A stretch of 48,667 bases of DNA, from positions 1-48,667 of the forward strand of contig MQVO02000082.1 in the NCBI GenBank assembly GCA_001986395.2, in the 5' to 3' direction. The number at the start of each line of letters is the position of its first letter. Position 1 is the first letter of the stretch. This document shows positions 13,901 to 24,770 of this stretch, in pieces. The stretch comes from Irpex lacteus. Lineage: Eukaryota; Basidiomycota; Agaricomycetes; Polyporales; Irpicaceae. Under the pieces are notes generated by a model. That model ran no database searches. It saw nothing but the letters and a program-made list of their open reading frames with translations, and was not told the origin of the DNA. The translations under genes and the position numbers were made by a program.

Positions 13901-14988
13901 GGATACTTCCCATCTAACCAGTAGGTGACACTATTAGCAAGGTAGCTTCTCCCACGAAGCTGATACTACTGGTGATACCTCCGACTGAATGTAGTATTCA
14001 CACCACTCTCGTTGAACTCACTTCATTTGATACACAGCGCCACAGACAGAATTTGAAAGTCTGGACGTCTTGAAACATCAGTGGACCGAATTAATAAAAG
14101 AGCGTCAGGGGAAAACGTACAAGTTGCACCGCAAAATCGACAGAGTGAGCGCGAAAAGACTGCAAGGACCCCAGACCACTCCCGAGCGCTTGACGGATGT
14201 AGTATACTGTGCAACGCGATACAGTATGTATTGACATCTACTACTATCGTCTACGATGTTCTCTCGCACGGGCCGTGCGTATACTTGTACCGGGGCCACT
14301 ACAGCGGGTTGAACGTAATAGGCCAAAACTTCTTGCCGTGTAAGTACTTGAGACGCCGTCAAGTCTGGAGAAGGTTTCATTCCGATTCAGCGAAATCGGA
14401 GACTCACTGCTCGAAACGCGCGGAGACGGCCTCCGAGCACGGTATATGGCGCTCTGAAATCATTGGTGCTCATCTCATCGATGCGCTGTTTGTGTCACAG
14501 CCTGAGTAATAGTGGTTCGTTCATAGTATATTGAACAGATCGGATCATGCGTGATTGAAACATCGCGAACATCTCTACTAGATACAACGTGGTATGGTGA
14601 GTTGAAATTTGTTTCCCAGCTCCTTTCTGTGCCTGTTACCGTTTCAATGGCTCGCCTCTGCTCATCCGACGACCGCGAGTGTGGATTATGGTATATTGCA
14701 GTTGTGATACCGTGTAGTGGATGAAACCTTCTAGCTTACTGATATGCTACTGTCGTACACGAAATAATCATTGAATGTTGTATGCGTATCGTCATGTCTG
14801 TTGAAAATCCTACTTCCGGCTACTGTAACAAATAATTATCGAAGTGGTGATAACGAGTAAGGAGGAAAACCTAGATTGTCACGTTGACTGAAGTGTGTAT
14901 AAATATCGCATACATACCATACCTACAAACATAAGTCATGCAATTATCATAAGGGATACAGTAGTCTCGTAGGCCTTCGTGCTCCAGA
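10961..14988. other. Gene-poor stretch with unassigned short ORFs
   Basis: No gene could be chained. ORFs that look slightly coding-like are 83 codons at 11460-11711 (-), 61 codons at 13423-13608 (-), and 142 and 91 codons on opposite strands at 14081-14509 and 14105-14380. None has a family motif I recognise. The stretch contains one copy of a 26-bp repeat (14166-14191). Confidence 0.4.
14166..14191 (+). repeat. 26-bp dispersed repeat, copy 1
   Basis: This 26-bp word matches 24 of 26 positions at 44590-44615. A weaker relative (GGACCCAGACCACTC core) starts at 48611. The copies are about 30 kb apart. Purpose unknown. Confidence 0.6.
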
Positions 14989-16679
14989 CTATAATGCCGA
15001 ACGATCAGCAGAGTATCCACCGAGCTCGAATGCGTTGAGTGCAGGTGACCAGGTGTTGATCTTCCCGCGTCGGGCCATTCTTGGTTTCTTGACTGCTTCT
15101 ATACGTAATATCATGCGTGAGAGGGTGATAGATATTAGGGCCCATGAGAGACTGCAAGTCGCGGAATGGGTCATTGAGTCAGTGCTCAGTAGGTCCGAAG
15201 ACGGCCCGGGGAAATGAACTCACAAGACTGCAATGAAGATTTGTTCGGGCTGTATAGCATCATATGGTCATAGAAATGAGTGATTCCGACAAACTGTCAA
15301 TATGAATAGAAAGATGAACTCACTGGAAGCAATGCATTCAAAATAAAATTAAGAAGCCGCATAACTGTGGACAGCGTTATCCAATCGTTGTCAGACTAAA
15401 TTGAAGAAGAGTGGGCCGAAAGAGGTTGCGACATACGGAATAGAGCCTGTGGTCGCAAAGCCTCTGAGTCAATAACGAAACATGCTAATTGTAGGACAAG
15501 AGCAACGGGTACACGTACCACAAACGAAAGGGCGCCATCTCGACGCATGCTCATGATGATCTCGTGTTGATGTCTTCGGGGCCTGTCGAGTGCATTGGCT
15601 GCCGTTAATACGATCACAAAGACATCGAATGCTATCTGTAGATCCAGTGAACTAGTAAGTCGATTATCAGTCTATGTGTCCAAAGCGACCGCTTACCATA
15701 CATCCCCAGAATGCTTTCACAAATGTAGGTTGTACGGATACTAGACACGTATCTAATATCTCGACATAGTATGTGTGGTCTATACGAGACATAAACCGAT
15801 TAGATACAATTGAGAGACGTTCGGAGAACATACCATAGTACGCTTTGATACTTAAGCCTCCCAATACGAACACGGGAATGTATGTCACTGCTAGAGCAAC
15901 AAAAAGAGCGATGATAACATTGCGTCGATGGTCCCACAATGTGTAATGGCGTAGCGCAACATAAGCTGTAAAATCATGTATGAGATCGTGAACAGGTATG
16001 AAATGAAAGACGCTGTCGCGTACCATTAGCAGCCAGGGAATATATCAACGTAAGGATGCACAGGATAAGCACAAAGTATTTGCAGCTAGATATGGCGATG
16101 TGGCGTGAATCGCTGCTATGATGAACGTGTCTTGTACACAATTTCTTACCTCTGGAAGCGAAACATGTCCTTTAGAAAGTGACTGGAATATACAATGGGC
16201 TAGGGCTTACTTTCTCGTTGAGAGGCGACCTCATGCCAGCGAGCACTACGGCGAAAAGAATAAGTTGTGTATTGTTAGGGAAATTAATCGGGAAGAGATC
16301 GAAGTGGCGAGGCCACTCACTATAATTCACATAAATCAGACAGGCTGAGATTCCGTAACGATTGAGGAAAAAGACGGCCTGAGTGAGGTCCCATCCGCGA
16401 GGCCACATGTACGCGACCTCCCCGTCGAACGTGAGGAGCGTATCCCACAACGATATTGTCAGTGCGCATCCTAGGGTCAAAAAGAATGTCAGTAGAGCGC
16501 AACAAGATGCGTTTAGAATATCAGCAGAGACGAAGATCTCTTGGCCAACGAGAGGAAGGGGTGACGGCTTTTAGCTCACCTGCCAGGTACTTGGTAGCGA
16601 GTAACGCGTCAGTCGACGATAGAAGTTGTTTGAGCGGGATCTCGCTCGGGATTCCAGGTAGGGACTCCACATCCATCAT
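14989..16679 (-). CDS. DUF6533 family multi-pass membrane protein, 11 exons
   Basis: Minus-strand exons 16580-16679, 16321-16470, 16211-16245, 16150-16169, 16024-16085, 15834-15965, 15697-15779, 15515-15635, 15324-15364, 15224-15249 and 14989-15151 join in frame to 310 residues. Family hallmarks are the segment WDTLLTFDGEVAYMW in the second exon, a Tyr-Thr-Leu-Trp stretch (RHYTLWDHRR) and NALDRPRR followed by RDG. These are typical of DUF6533 proteins, which are abundant in Agaricomycetes and have no established function. Several hydrophobic helices suggest an integral membrane protein. The 150-nt intron 15365-15514 holds an in-phase 27-nt potential cassette exon at about 15441-15467. The small exon 16150-16169 follows a 41-nt intron and is the weakest part of the model. 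Confidence 0.78.
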
Positions 16680-16772
16680 CGACCCGCGGCTGTCACAGGA
16701 CTTGCAAACTATCTCTCGTAGAACGGTAGCGGGATGTTGGTGTGAATCCGCGCTGCGAGTAAGGAAGTTCGT

Positions 16773-16782
16773 CACTTATAAA
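16773..16782 (-). promoter_or_regulatory. TATA-like box of the DUF6533 gene
   Basis: On the minus strand TTATAAGTGA lies about 95 bp upstream of the ATG at 16679. Position and sequence fit a fungal TATA element, though AT-rich words occur by chance. Confidence 0.35.
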
Positions 16783-19000
16783 GATTCGTAGCTCTGCTCC
16801 GGCATGATTGGGCGAAAGATGGCGTGTGAGGGGGGCGGTTACTTGATTCGTAGAGAGAGATCGCAGAATCAACAGATCATGATAGAGCTGGATTCAGCCT
16901 GTTTCGGATGGTAGGTGGGATGAGAAGAATGAAGGGGCGCTGCGCGCGCTGTACTATTCAATTGAGCAGTCAGAGCCTGGAGAGAGACGAAATACACAGC
17001 GATAAGATATTTACCGGTGCATAGAGTTTGCAGGCCCGTATAGAAGAGCGATAAACAGCTTTACGGCGCTCTTTATGAGGACAAACAGTGTTTGTGTCTC
17101 GCCTTGAGGATTTAACGGCCGTATGCTAACTGTTGCCAGTATAATACTGATCATCGGCGGTTCGATGCGTCAACCGGCCACAACGAGGTTCATCAGAATA
17201 GCCTTCCTGACCAAGGTTACGTCGCTGTGTCTGCTTCGTGAGTTTGACTGAAACGCTCGAAGCCGTTCGACTTGGATATTTTCGATGCCTGACCAGGCAA
17301 AGTGATTCATACATGACGCAGTTCCTATCGTTGCCTCGTCCCCGCTGTACGGAGTGACTCGTACTACCATAGTGAGGCTGCCGCAATTGAGCATCCATAG
17401 TTCCCACCGCCGTCGAAGATTTATCAGCCTAGTCGCGAAGTACGTCCAAGAATGGGCCTGAATTTCTTCGGAGCAGGAGATATCAAATGGCCACATTTGT
17501 CCATCATGAATGCACCAATTTTCTGGAGGCCACACAGGAAAGTTCATAGCCAGACATCAGGGCGACGTGTCATGATCCTAGAAAACGTTTTTCTGGAATG
17601 ATGATTAGCACTATTAATGATAGCGATAGCAACAGCAAGGCATATCACTTCCTACCTGCGGATGCGATGGGAGGATTTGTTGCAGTTCGATTACTATTGA
17701 TAAGATCATTCAATAGAGCACGAATAGTGGTGAGGGGCTGGGTACTGCCATGGCGAGCCGTTGAATTTGCGGCAGAGTAGAAGTTCGGCATGTTTACGCC
17801 ACGCCGAATGGGGCACTGATGTGCGTGGTCTATTACATGCAGGTGTCAGGGAGTTCTCCAATACCGACGCCAGGACCAGCTTGTCGACTGACTGCGTCGA
17901 TGAGGGCGTCACGGTGAGAGCAAACGTCGAGGCTTCCAATGCGCCCAATTAGTGACCGCATGCTCTCCGGCGCTTAGAAGTTGATGATGAGGCCCAGGTA
18001 ACTGGCCCAATAAGATCTTCGATTTCCCGTTCGGCCGTACGCCGAATCTCGGAGAATCTCGATCACCGCGCCGGTTTGATGAGCGCTTGATATTAGAATT
18101 CAGTGTCTGGTTGCCATATTCTCTACCTCGCCGTCACCTGTTGTGCGTACTTAGAAGTACAAGCTTAAGATAAGTGGATGTCTCTGGGTTGCTGCTAAAA
18201 ACAGGTCTCATAATCGGTGTGTTTCATACATCACGGCCACACAGCTTGCGCTCAGCAAGGTTGCTCGCCACACAACGAGGTACTAGTGCTTATAATTATG
18301 ACCAGCAGCCATGCCGATAAAGTCACTGGACGCCAGATGCACCTTCGACGTGTTGTATTGCAAATGCGATGCTCGATATCGCATCGGATAGGAGACCAAA
18401 CCGCAGAAGGCACTTCAGATCACGCATTCCGAACTGGCCGGACAGGTACAGCGCCCAACACTGCTGGGAAGCTAGAAAATGGCAACCATGTATGTACATT
18501 CGTACCCGCGAAGCGTCAGAGTGCTGAAGGTTCCCCTTGTCATCTCCATTAATGTGGAACTTTAACGTGCTTCTTCTTCTTCATCTGTCAAACTACGCGC
18601 TCAGGAAGTGGACCCTCGGACAGGTGCTGTTCAGCCCAAACCACGAGACAAGGATTATGAATTGGATGACCATAACGGAGCATGTTCAAGGTGATATGGC
18701 ACTGCATTGGAAGATTGTGAACGATGGTGGTCATGCGTCGTTACTCTCGACGACTGTGTTACAAACCTACTGGGCGCGGTGCCATCTTGATAATTGCTCG
18801 ACGATTGCTCGCCGTGGGCTGGTCCGTGATGGCGGTGGACACGAAAGGGAAAAGAAGCGGCTAATCCGAGACCCGCATCTGTATCGCTCTCCATCCTTAG
18901 GATTAAACAGTCTATAAGACCGCGCCCGTTTAGGGAACAGTCTCGTCATCAATACTGTAAACCTCTTTGCCACTGTGCATCGTATTCTCACCGCTACCAC
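16783..19000. other. Intergenic, unassigned ORFs
   Basis: Holds a 125-codon ORF (17170-17547, -) rich in Trp and Cys, and overlapping ORFs at 18217-18552 and 18537-18917 (+). No family motif or coherent exon chain was found. Much of the right half must be the promoter of MFS transporter A. Confidence 0.4.
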
Positions 19001-19053
19001 CACCACCACCTCCACATCCTCTCCTCTTCTTTCAATCTCTCATTTCCTCCTTG
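19001..19053 (+). promoter_or_regulatory. ACC-repeat and pyrimidine-rich leader of MFS A
   Basis: A short ACC trinucleotide run is followed by about 40 nt of nearly pure pyrimidine ending at the ATG at 19054. CT-rich leaders are common before highly expressed fungal genes. The regulatory role is inferred. Confidence 0.4.
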
Positions 19054-21357
19054 ATGTCTCCTTCCTCGACATCCGTCCCTGACTCTGAGAAGAAGAATGC
19101 AAGCAACATCGCCGTTGCGGAGGTGGGCTCGGACGTCCTCAAGACGGCACCCCCGAAGAAGGGTCTCTACTTCTGGCTGACGTTTCTCGCCATATGCGTG
19201 TCGCTCTTTATGTCTGCTATTGAAGTGGTATGTTTCACCATTCTACTTTGCAGACGCCACAGCAACTCATGTCGGCCGGTCGGTTGTTGTAGACGGGAAC
19301 ATCTACGGCCTTGCCAACCATCGTTGGTGCACTGAACGGCGACGACTTCGTATGGGTAGGTTCTGCCTACCCCCTCGCGGCCACTGCATTCCTCCCTGCA
19401 AGTGGAGGCGCAGCTGAGGTGAGTATGACTGCATGCGCATGTCTTGTACGCATCATCCCAAAATTGATGCCAATCACCCGGGATCCGGTCAGATCTTCGG
19501 CCGACGTTTCGCCATGCTTGCTGCATTGGGCTTGTTCGCTCTCGGGAGCGCTTTGTGCGGCTGTGCCCAGAATATGTCGTGGTTGATTGCAGCACGGAGT
19601 GAGTGTAAAACGACTGCGCCTTGCCCTTATAATGTATTGACAATATCTACTTATTATAGCGGTGCAGGGGGCAGGAGGAGGTGCCATCCAGTCTGTAGCC
19701 AATATCATTGTGTCGGATCTCGTACCTCTGCGAGAGCGTGGTCTGTACAGTTCCCTCATTGGTTTGTACGTGGTCTTATTTCAAGGGTATACGATGCTTT
19801 GCTCATGCCGTCATAAGGACCTGGGCTTTTGCGGCTGCCATCGGCCCCCTGGTTGGTGGTGCTTTGGCTGAGGATGGGCAGTGGCGGTGGTTCTTTTGTG
19901 CGTCCCAGACTCATCTACCCGTACTACCTCTGGCTAAACGACATTTCTCTTGCTTTAGACATGAACTTGCCAATCTCCGGTGCTTCTGCCATCCTCGTCG
20001 TTCTCTGTTTGAAGCTCAAAACCCCACCTGGTACCATCAAGGACAAGCTGTCCCGGATGGACTGGATGTAAGAGCTTAAGTATCCTCGAGTATTGTGGTC
20101 GGTCACTCATGCTCTTGTAGTGGCAACATCATTTTCATAGGAAGCTCCACTTCGACTGCCATCGCGCTCACATGGGGTGGCCTCACTTTCCCTTGGAGCT
20201 CGGCTTCGACGTTGGTGCCTCTAATTGTTGGTCTGCTGGGTCTGGCCTTCTTCTTGTACTATGAGGCACGCTTTGCATCTGATCCTATCGTGAGTACCAT
20301 GCCGTCAAATATGTTTTTGTGCATAACTCAGCGTGCGTTGCCCTAGGTTCCCTTTACACTCATTTCAAATCGTACCAGTCTCAGCGGGTACGTGTCAAAT
20401 CCGTTCCTGGGGAGTCTTTATTAACGATATGTCTTCCTTTCCAGATACTTGCAAACTTTCATCACCCCCGTCATTGTCATTGCCGTCGTTTGTAAGTCCT
20501 TTTTCTCTTGCAGCGCATCTGATGATACACTGAACATATCTCTCGATAGACTACCTCTCTGCATATTATCAAGCCGTCAAAGGGCGCTCTCCCATCGGTG
20601 CAGGTGTCGACGCTCTCTCCATGTCCCTTACCCTCGGTCCCGCTATCATTCTTACTGGTATAAGCATCTCTGTCACCAAGTCATACCGTGTACAACTATG
20701 GATCGGCTGGGCCGTTCTCACCCTAGCTATGGGAGTATTCACTACCATTAGGTTTGAGACGCCTATTTCCCACCCCATTGGGCTTTCCGTGCTCGTGCAT
20801 GGTAGCGCAGGTATGCTGTACTCAGCGACGTATTTCCCTGTACTTGCACCATTGCCCCTGTCCGAGAACGCTCACGCCCTTGCGTTCTTCTCGTTCTGCC
20901 GTACGTTTGCTTCGGTAAGTACATCCCTTGTTTATTTGTGTTGGGCGTCTCAAATTGACACTTACGCCATCTGTTCACATAGGTATGGGGTGTCACGATC
21001 GGAGGCACAGTTCTTCAGAACGAACTCGTCAAACGACTCCCCGCTGAATTTACGGCCATGTTCCCCAAGGGAGTCTCCATCGCATACGCCTCCATTCCCG
21101 TGATCAAGGATCTTGAAGAACCTCTTCGTAGTGAAGTTCGGAGAGCTTTCACAGATAGTATCCGAGTCATATATCAAGTCCTGATTGGTATTGCTGGTCT
21201 TGGGTTCCTGGTGTCCTTACCGATGAAGGCGTTGCCCCTGCACACACAGGTCGACGAGAGATGGGGCATGGAAGGTGAGAACGGGCGGTCGAGGAGCGAC
21301 GAGATTGCGTTGAGCGAGGCAGGCGGCCATGAGAGCATGTTGCCTCAGCTCGAGTGA
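19054..21357 (+). CDS. DHA2-type MFS transporter A, 11 exons
   Basis: Exons 19054-19227, 19293-19418, 19493-19598, 19660-19765, 19818-19897, 19959-20067, 20121-20289, 20347-20387, 20445-20491, 20550-20914 and 20983-21357 give 565 residues in frame. The soluble N-terminus (about 45 residues) is followed by helix 1, then the drug/H+ antiporter signature around STALPTIV and FVWVGSAYPLA, GAGGGAIQS, a Glu-Arg loop (PLRERG) and WRWFFYMNLP. Length and motif order fit the 14-helix DHA2 group (multidrug, mycotoxin or metabolite export by proton antiport at the plasma membrane). The tail is charged and cytosolic. It is a paralogue of the gene at 38815-41032, with exons of 106, 169, 41, 47 and 365 nt in both. 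Substrate unknown. Confidence 0.92.
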
Positions 21358-22732
21358 TCTTACGGGTCTTTTGCCACTCAAGCGAGTATAGCACGGAGGA
21401 GTTGTGGTATGAACGGACGGATGGACATTTTCTCGATGCCTGTTGTTGTGGATGCAGTGAAACGAACTTAGGAGCGCTTCCGGCTCCCATTCCCGTCATG
21501 ATCTGCACGGATGGTAGCTCAGACTCACTCGCAATGAGGGTTTCCCTTGGAGATACTTCATCTCGTATGACATCGTCATCGCGAAGATGGGTCTGGAAAC
21601 AATCCGATGGAACGGCGGTGAATGCCTTTGTACATACGTGACATAGTATCTGTATCGTTGGACTTATTTCATGACCCCGTGTACGTTCTTATATCCGCAA
21701 TGGAAGCTATGGTTGTTTATATTTTAAAGCTGCCGTTGTACTTAACCTGAAGTATGAATCTCATTATGGTCTCGATGTCGACCGTCAAGTTCTGCGTTGA
21801 CTCCGGTGCCAGTGCCAGTGCCAGTCTAGCATGTGAAACTGCGATATTGCATGATTACTGAATATCAGTCCTGAACGTATGGCCATGCCAATGGTCGCGA
21901 TCGGGCGTTCAGAAATATACGGCCGGTCTGCCCGGTCATACGGACCAACTCCTACGGAGAACGATCGCAGCCGAGAGATTGGATTCTGCCTACATAATCA
22001 ATTTGATGATCCCCATTTAGCATGAGAAAGTTGCGCCCGCCCGCTGGCGCCCACCACCAGAAATGCACGCATCGATCTTTCCAAGTGGTCCCGTTTGTTC
22101 AACATTCTTTCAGCTCCTTCATCGTCACCCTGAATATTGTACCGAACTCCCGGGAAAGGGTTTCAACCATGCAGCCCGGGGTAAGTACAAGACGTTGAAG
22201 AACGGTCACAAGGGGGTCAAGCTTCGCGATGAATATCGATATCACGGTCATGACGGGGAATCCGCACTGTTCATGACTGGCAAGGCAATGCACACTCCAG
22301 AAGTTTCACCTGCATCTGCTTTTCCTAGAAGGTGCATTGCCTCGAGGCGAAGCATAACGCACTTCCGAGTCGCTGAAGGCGACGCCCGCGGCCGTGCTGC
22401 CTTCTCCGGCCGTCACCAGTTCATGTGCTTGATGCCTGTCAGAGGTCGGTCACAATGTTCCGAGCGGTGGAAAACGACTCCAGGGCTGCTATCCAACTTC
22501 AAAGCTTCTTCCCCAAGTGGACATCTGATGGGTAGGTCCATCACAAACGTCGACAAGTCTGGTTGTGCCTCCCCGTCTTAAGCTTTAAGAGCCACCACGG
22601 GCATACACGCGACGCAGTCCATATTACTCTCTGTACGCTGCCCACATCCCGGCCAAAGCTCTCACTCCTCATCTAAGTCCATTAGCTTTAGCTTCGCTCG
22701 CACGACTCGCAATCCTACCTACACACTTCAAC
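21358..22732. other. Intergenic, one long unassigned ORF
   Basis: A 172-codon ORF at 22063-22581 (+) is among the longest unassigned frames in the window. It is His-, Arg- and Ser-rich, has no motif I know and contains a strong GTAAGT at about 22179, so it may be chance. A GTGCCA hexamer is repeated about three times near 21808-21825. The end of the stretch is the CT-rich promoter of the hydrolase. Confidence 0.4.
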
Positions 22733-24241
22733 ATGCCGACTACCAACCTCTCGGATAGCCACACTGATGATTTGGGCGAGACTATCATTGTAGACACTGT
22801 CCTTTTTGACATACCGGACTCACGAGTCAAGGTCGATGGTGGCCAGACCACGTCGCTGAAGATGGCCGCAAACCGATACCGTGTAGCGGGCGCGCCAGTG
22901 GAGGATGGTGTCACCTTGTTGTTCACGCATGCAAATGGTCTTCGTAAGTTTCCGCGCATATGCTATCTCGCTACCATACTTCTTGTCAGTTGAAGGTGTA
23001 TTCCGAACATTGACATGTGTGGCTCTGGACGTATAGATAAGGAAGCTTGGGAGCCCGTCTTGCAAACCCTTCTGGTCCCGCAGAACTCGACGTCTACTAC
23101 AGTTACCAAGCCGGAAGTGCGTATACGTGAGGCGTGGGCATTCGATGCTCCAGATCACGGTGACTCTGCGGTGGCGAATCAGGCCGCGTTGAAACATTTG
23201 CCTGAAGGAGTGTGTAGGTGCCTCTCTGGCCAAGCGGATTTGCCACACTTGCTGATTTCGTTCTATGCTGTAAACTCTAGCTACTGTGGAAGCTGCGAAG
23301 GGTATCGCGTGGTTTGTGGAGACTCACCTCCTATCCCACCAGGTGGTCCCCATTGGCCATTCTGTCGGCTGTGTCGCCATGTAAGTATTGGACACTGGTG
23401 TACGTACTAGTTTGCTGGCTAATTGGCTTCGTTCTCAGTGTGTATTCCATGATGTGCTTCAAGCCAGAAATCCGTATCCCCTATAAGTCCATGATCGTCA
23501 TCGAGCCTCCGATGAACGACAGACAGCTACGAGACGAGCATTACGAGGACAGAACACGCCACATGGCTTTATTGGCGAAAGCAGTTGGAGCGCAGCGTTC
23601 GACATTCGATTCAAGGGAAGCAGCGTATGAGTGGATGTGTAAACGGAGCCCGTGGAAAATCTGGGACGATCGTGTCAGGAGGATTTATGCTGTAAGCGTC
23701 TTCTACATCAAATTTGGGTATCATCCAGACTTTCGGTGACTCAATTCGCACTACACAGAACAATGGCTTCCGTCCCGTGGATCCCATTGTGCCGCTTGGT
23801 CCCGTTACGGCAAAATGCAGCAAAATACACGAAGTGGGGAAGTACAGCGAATGGGATCCTATGTTGATTGCTGTCGACCATATTACCAACACTTGCGACA
23901 AGTTCCCGTATCATTTTGTGTTTGGAGCAGTCAATGATATTGTGTAAGTACCGACATCATGTTTCATCGCCTGGATATCCCCGACTAAATGGCACTGTAG
24001 CCCGCGGTATGTGCAAGACAATGTAGTTTCTGCTGAGAGAGGGAGAAGAGTAGCGTCTGTAACGCGCATTCCAGGTGTAGGCCATATGGTACGTGTCCTT
24101 CTTCGATAGTCACAGGATATCTCGTTACTCATGCTGGCTCAGATCGTCCAACAAGCCCCGGAAGCGTTAGCAGCAGTAATCACAGGGCTGTTGAACAAGT
24201 CGTTCAAACAACGTGATACAGCCTCTAAGCACCACTTGTAG
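22733..24241 (+). CDS. Alpha/beta hydrolase (AB hydrolase-1, LPX1-like), 7 exons
   Basis: Exons 22733-22943, 23037-23213, 23281-23380, 23439-23691, 23759-23943, 24001-24088 and 24143-24241 join to 370 residues. HANG at 66-69 is the oxyanion-hole strand-turn. FDAPDHGDS follows. The nucleophile elbow is GHSVG at 155-159 with Ser157. The acid is probably Asp307 (VNDIV) and the base His337 (GVGHM). The fold and triad are those of serine hydrolases acting on esters, lactones or lipids; in fungi the nearest described relatives I recall are LPX1-like peroxisomal lipases. The C-terminus ends HHL, at best a weak PTS1-type signal, so location is open. The junction at 23213/23281 is the least certain splice. 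It sits head-to-tail behind MFS transporter A, which does not prove a shared pathway. Confidence 0.87.
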
Positions 24242-24697
24242 ACATGTTACACGACATGGCTTGAACTCGAGGGTCCCCACCCCTTTGCCTTATGAACGAT
24301 ACTTCCGGATCATGTTGTCTATGAAATCTGGGGCTATAAAGGTCCCTTGTAGTATAATTAGTCTTACCCTGCACGTACCACGGAAGTCCTCCCTATGTAT
24401 GCCCTTGCCCGTGGAATAGCCATCCGACTTCCCTATGCTCGTCGCGGTGTGTCCTATGATATGTGGTGTTCACATGCTAAAAGCTGTCGAGGAAGACGCA
24501 ACAGACGGCGAGTTTCAATCACGAGTTTGTAGTCGGTCGCTTTAGGTGGCGTGCATGAGAGAAATGGAGGCCAAAGTTGATAGAATACACAAACAAAGAT
24601 ATACGCAGATATAACAATAGTGTATAATAGTGTAGTACAATGCCGCTAATCTACTGCATTTTCATCGTTGATATCTACCGGCTCAAAACCATACATC
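24242..24697. other. 3' flank of the hydrolase gene
   Basis: No gene seen. An AATAGTGTA word is tandemly repeated near 24617-24634. The flank runs into the inverted repeat at 24698-24770. Confidence 0.45.
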
Positions 24698-24770
24698 TAA
24701 GACACATATTGGTTTGAAGACAGGTGAAGCCGGTATGGATTCACGTGTCTTCAAACCATTGTGTATCTTA
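24698..24770. repeat. Inverted repeat, 31-bp arms, 11-bp loop
   Basis: Left arm 24698-24728 and right arm 24740-24770 are reverse complements at about 27 of 31 positions, with the core TGGTTTGAAGACA perfect. The spacer is 11 bp. It lies about 460 bp downstream of the hydrolase stop. It would form a long hairpin in RNA or DNA. It could be a tiny MITE, a processing hairpin or a chance duplication; no flanking target-site duplication was evident. Confidence 0.75.

Noticed and set aside
18537..18917. 126-codon ORF as an upstream exon of MFS A
   Set aside because: No donor links it to the MFS start at 19054, which has its own CT-rich leader and a complete N-terminus; composition does not resemble the confirmed exons.
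21808..21825. GTGCCA hexamer tandem repeat as a functional element
   Set aside because: Only about three units, a common slippage product, with no association to a gene start.
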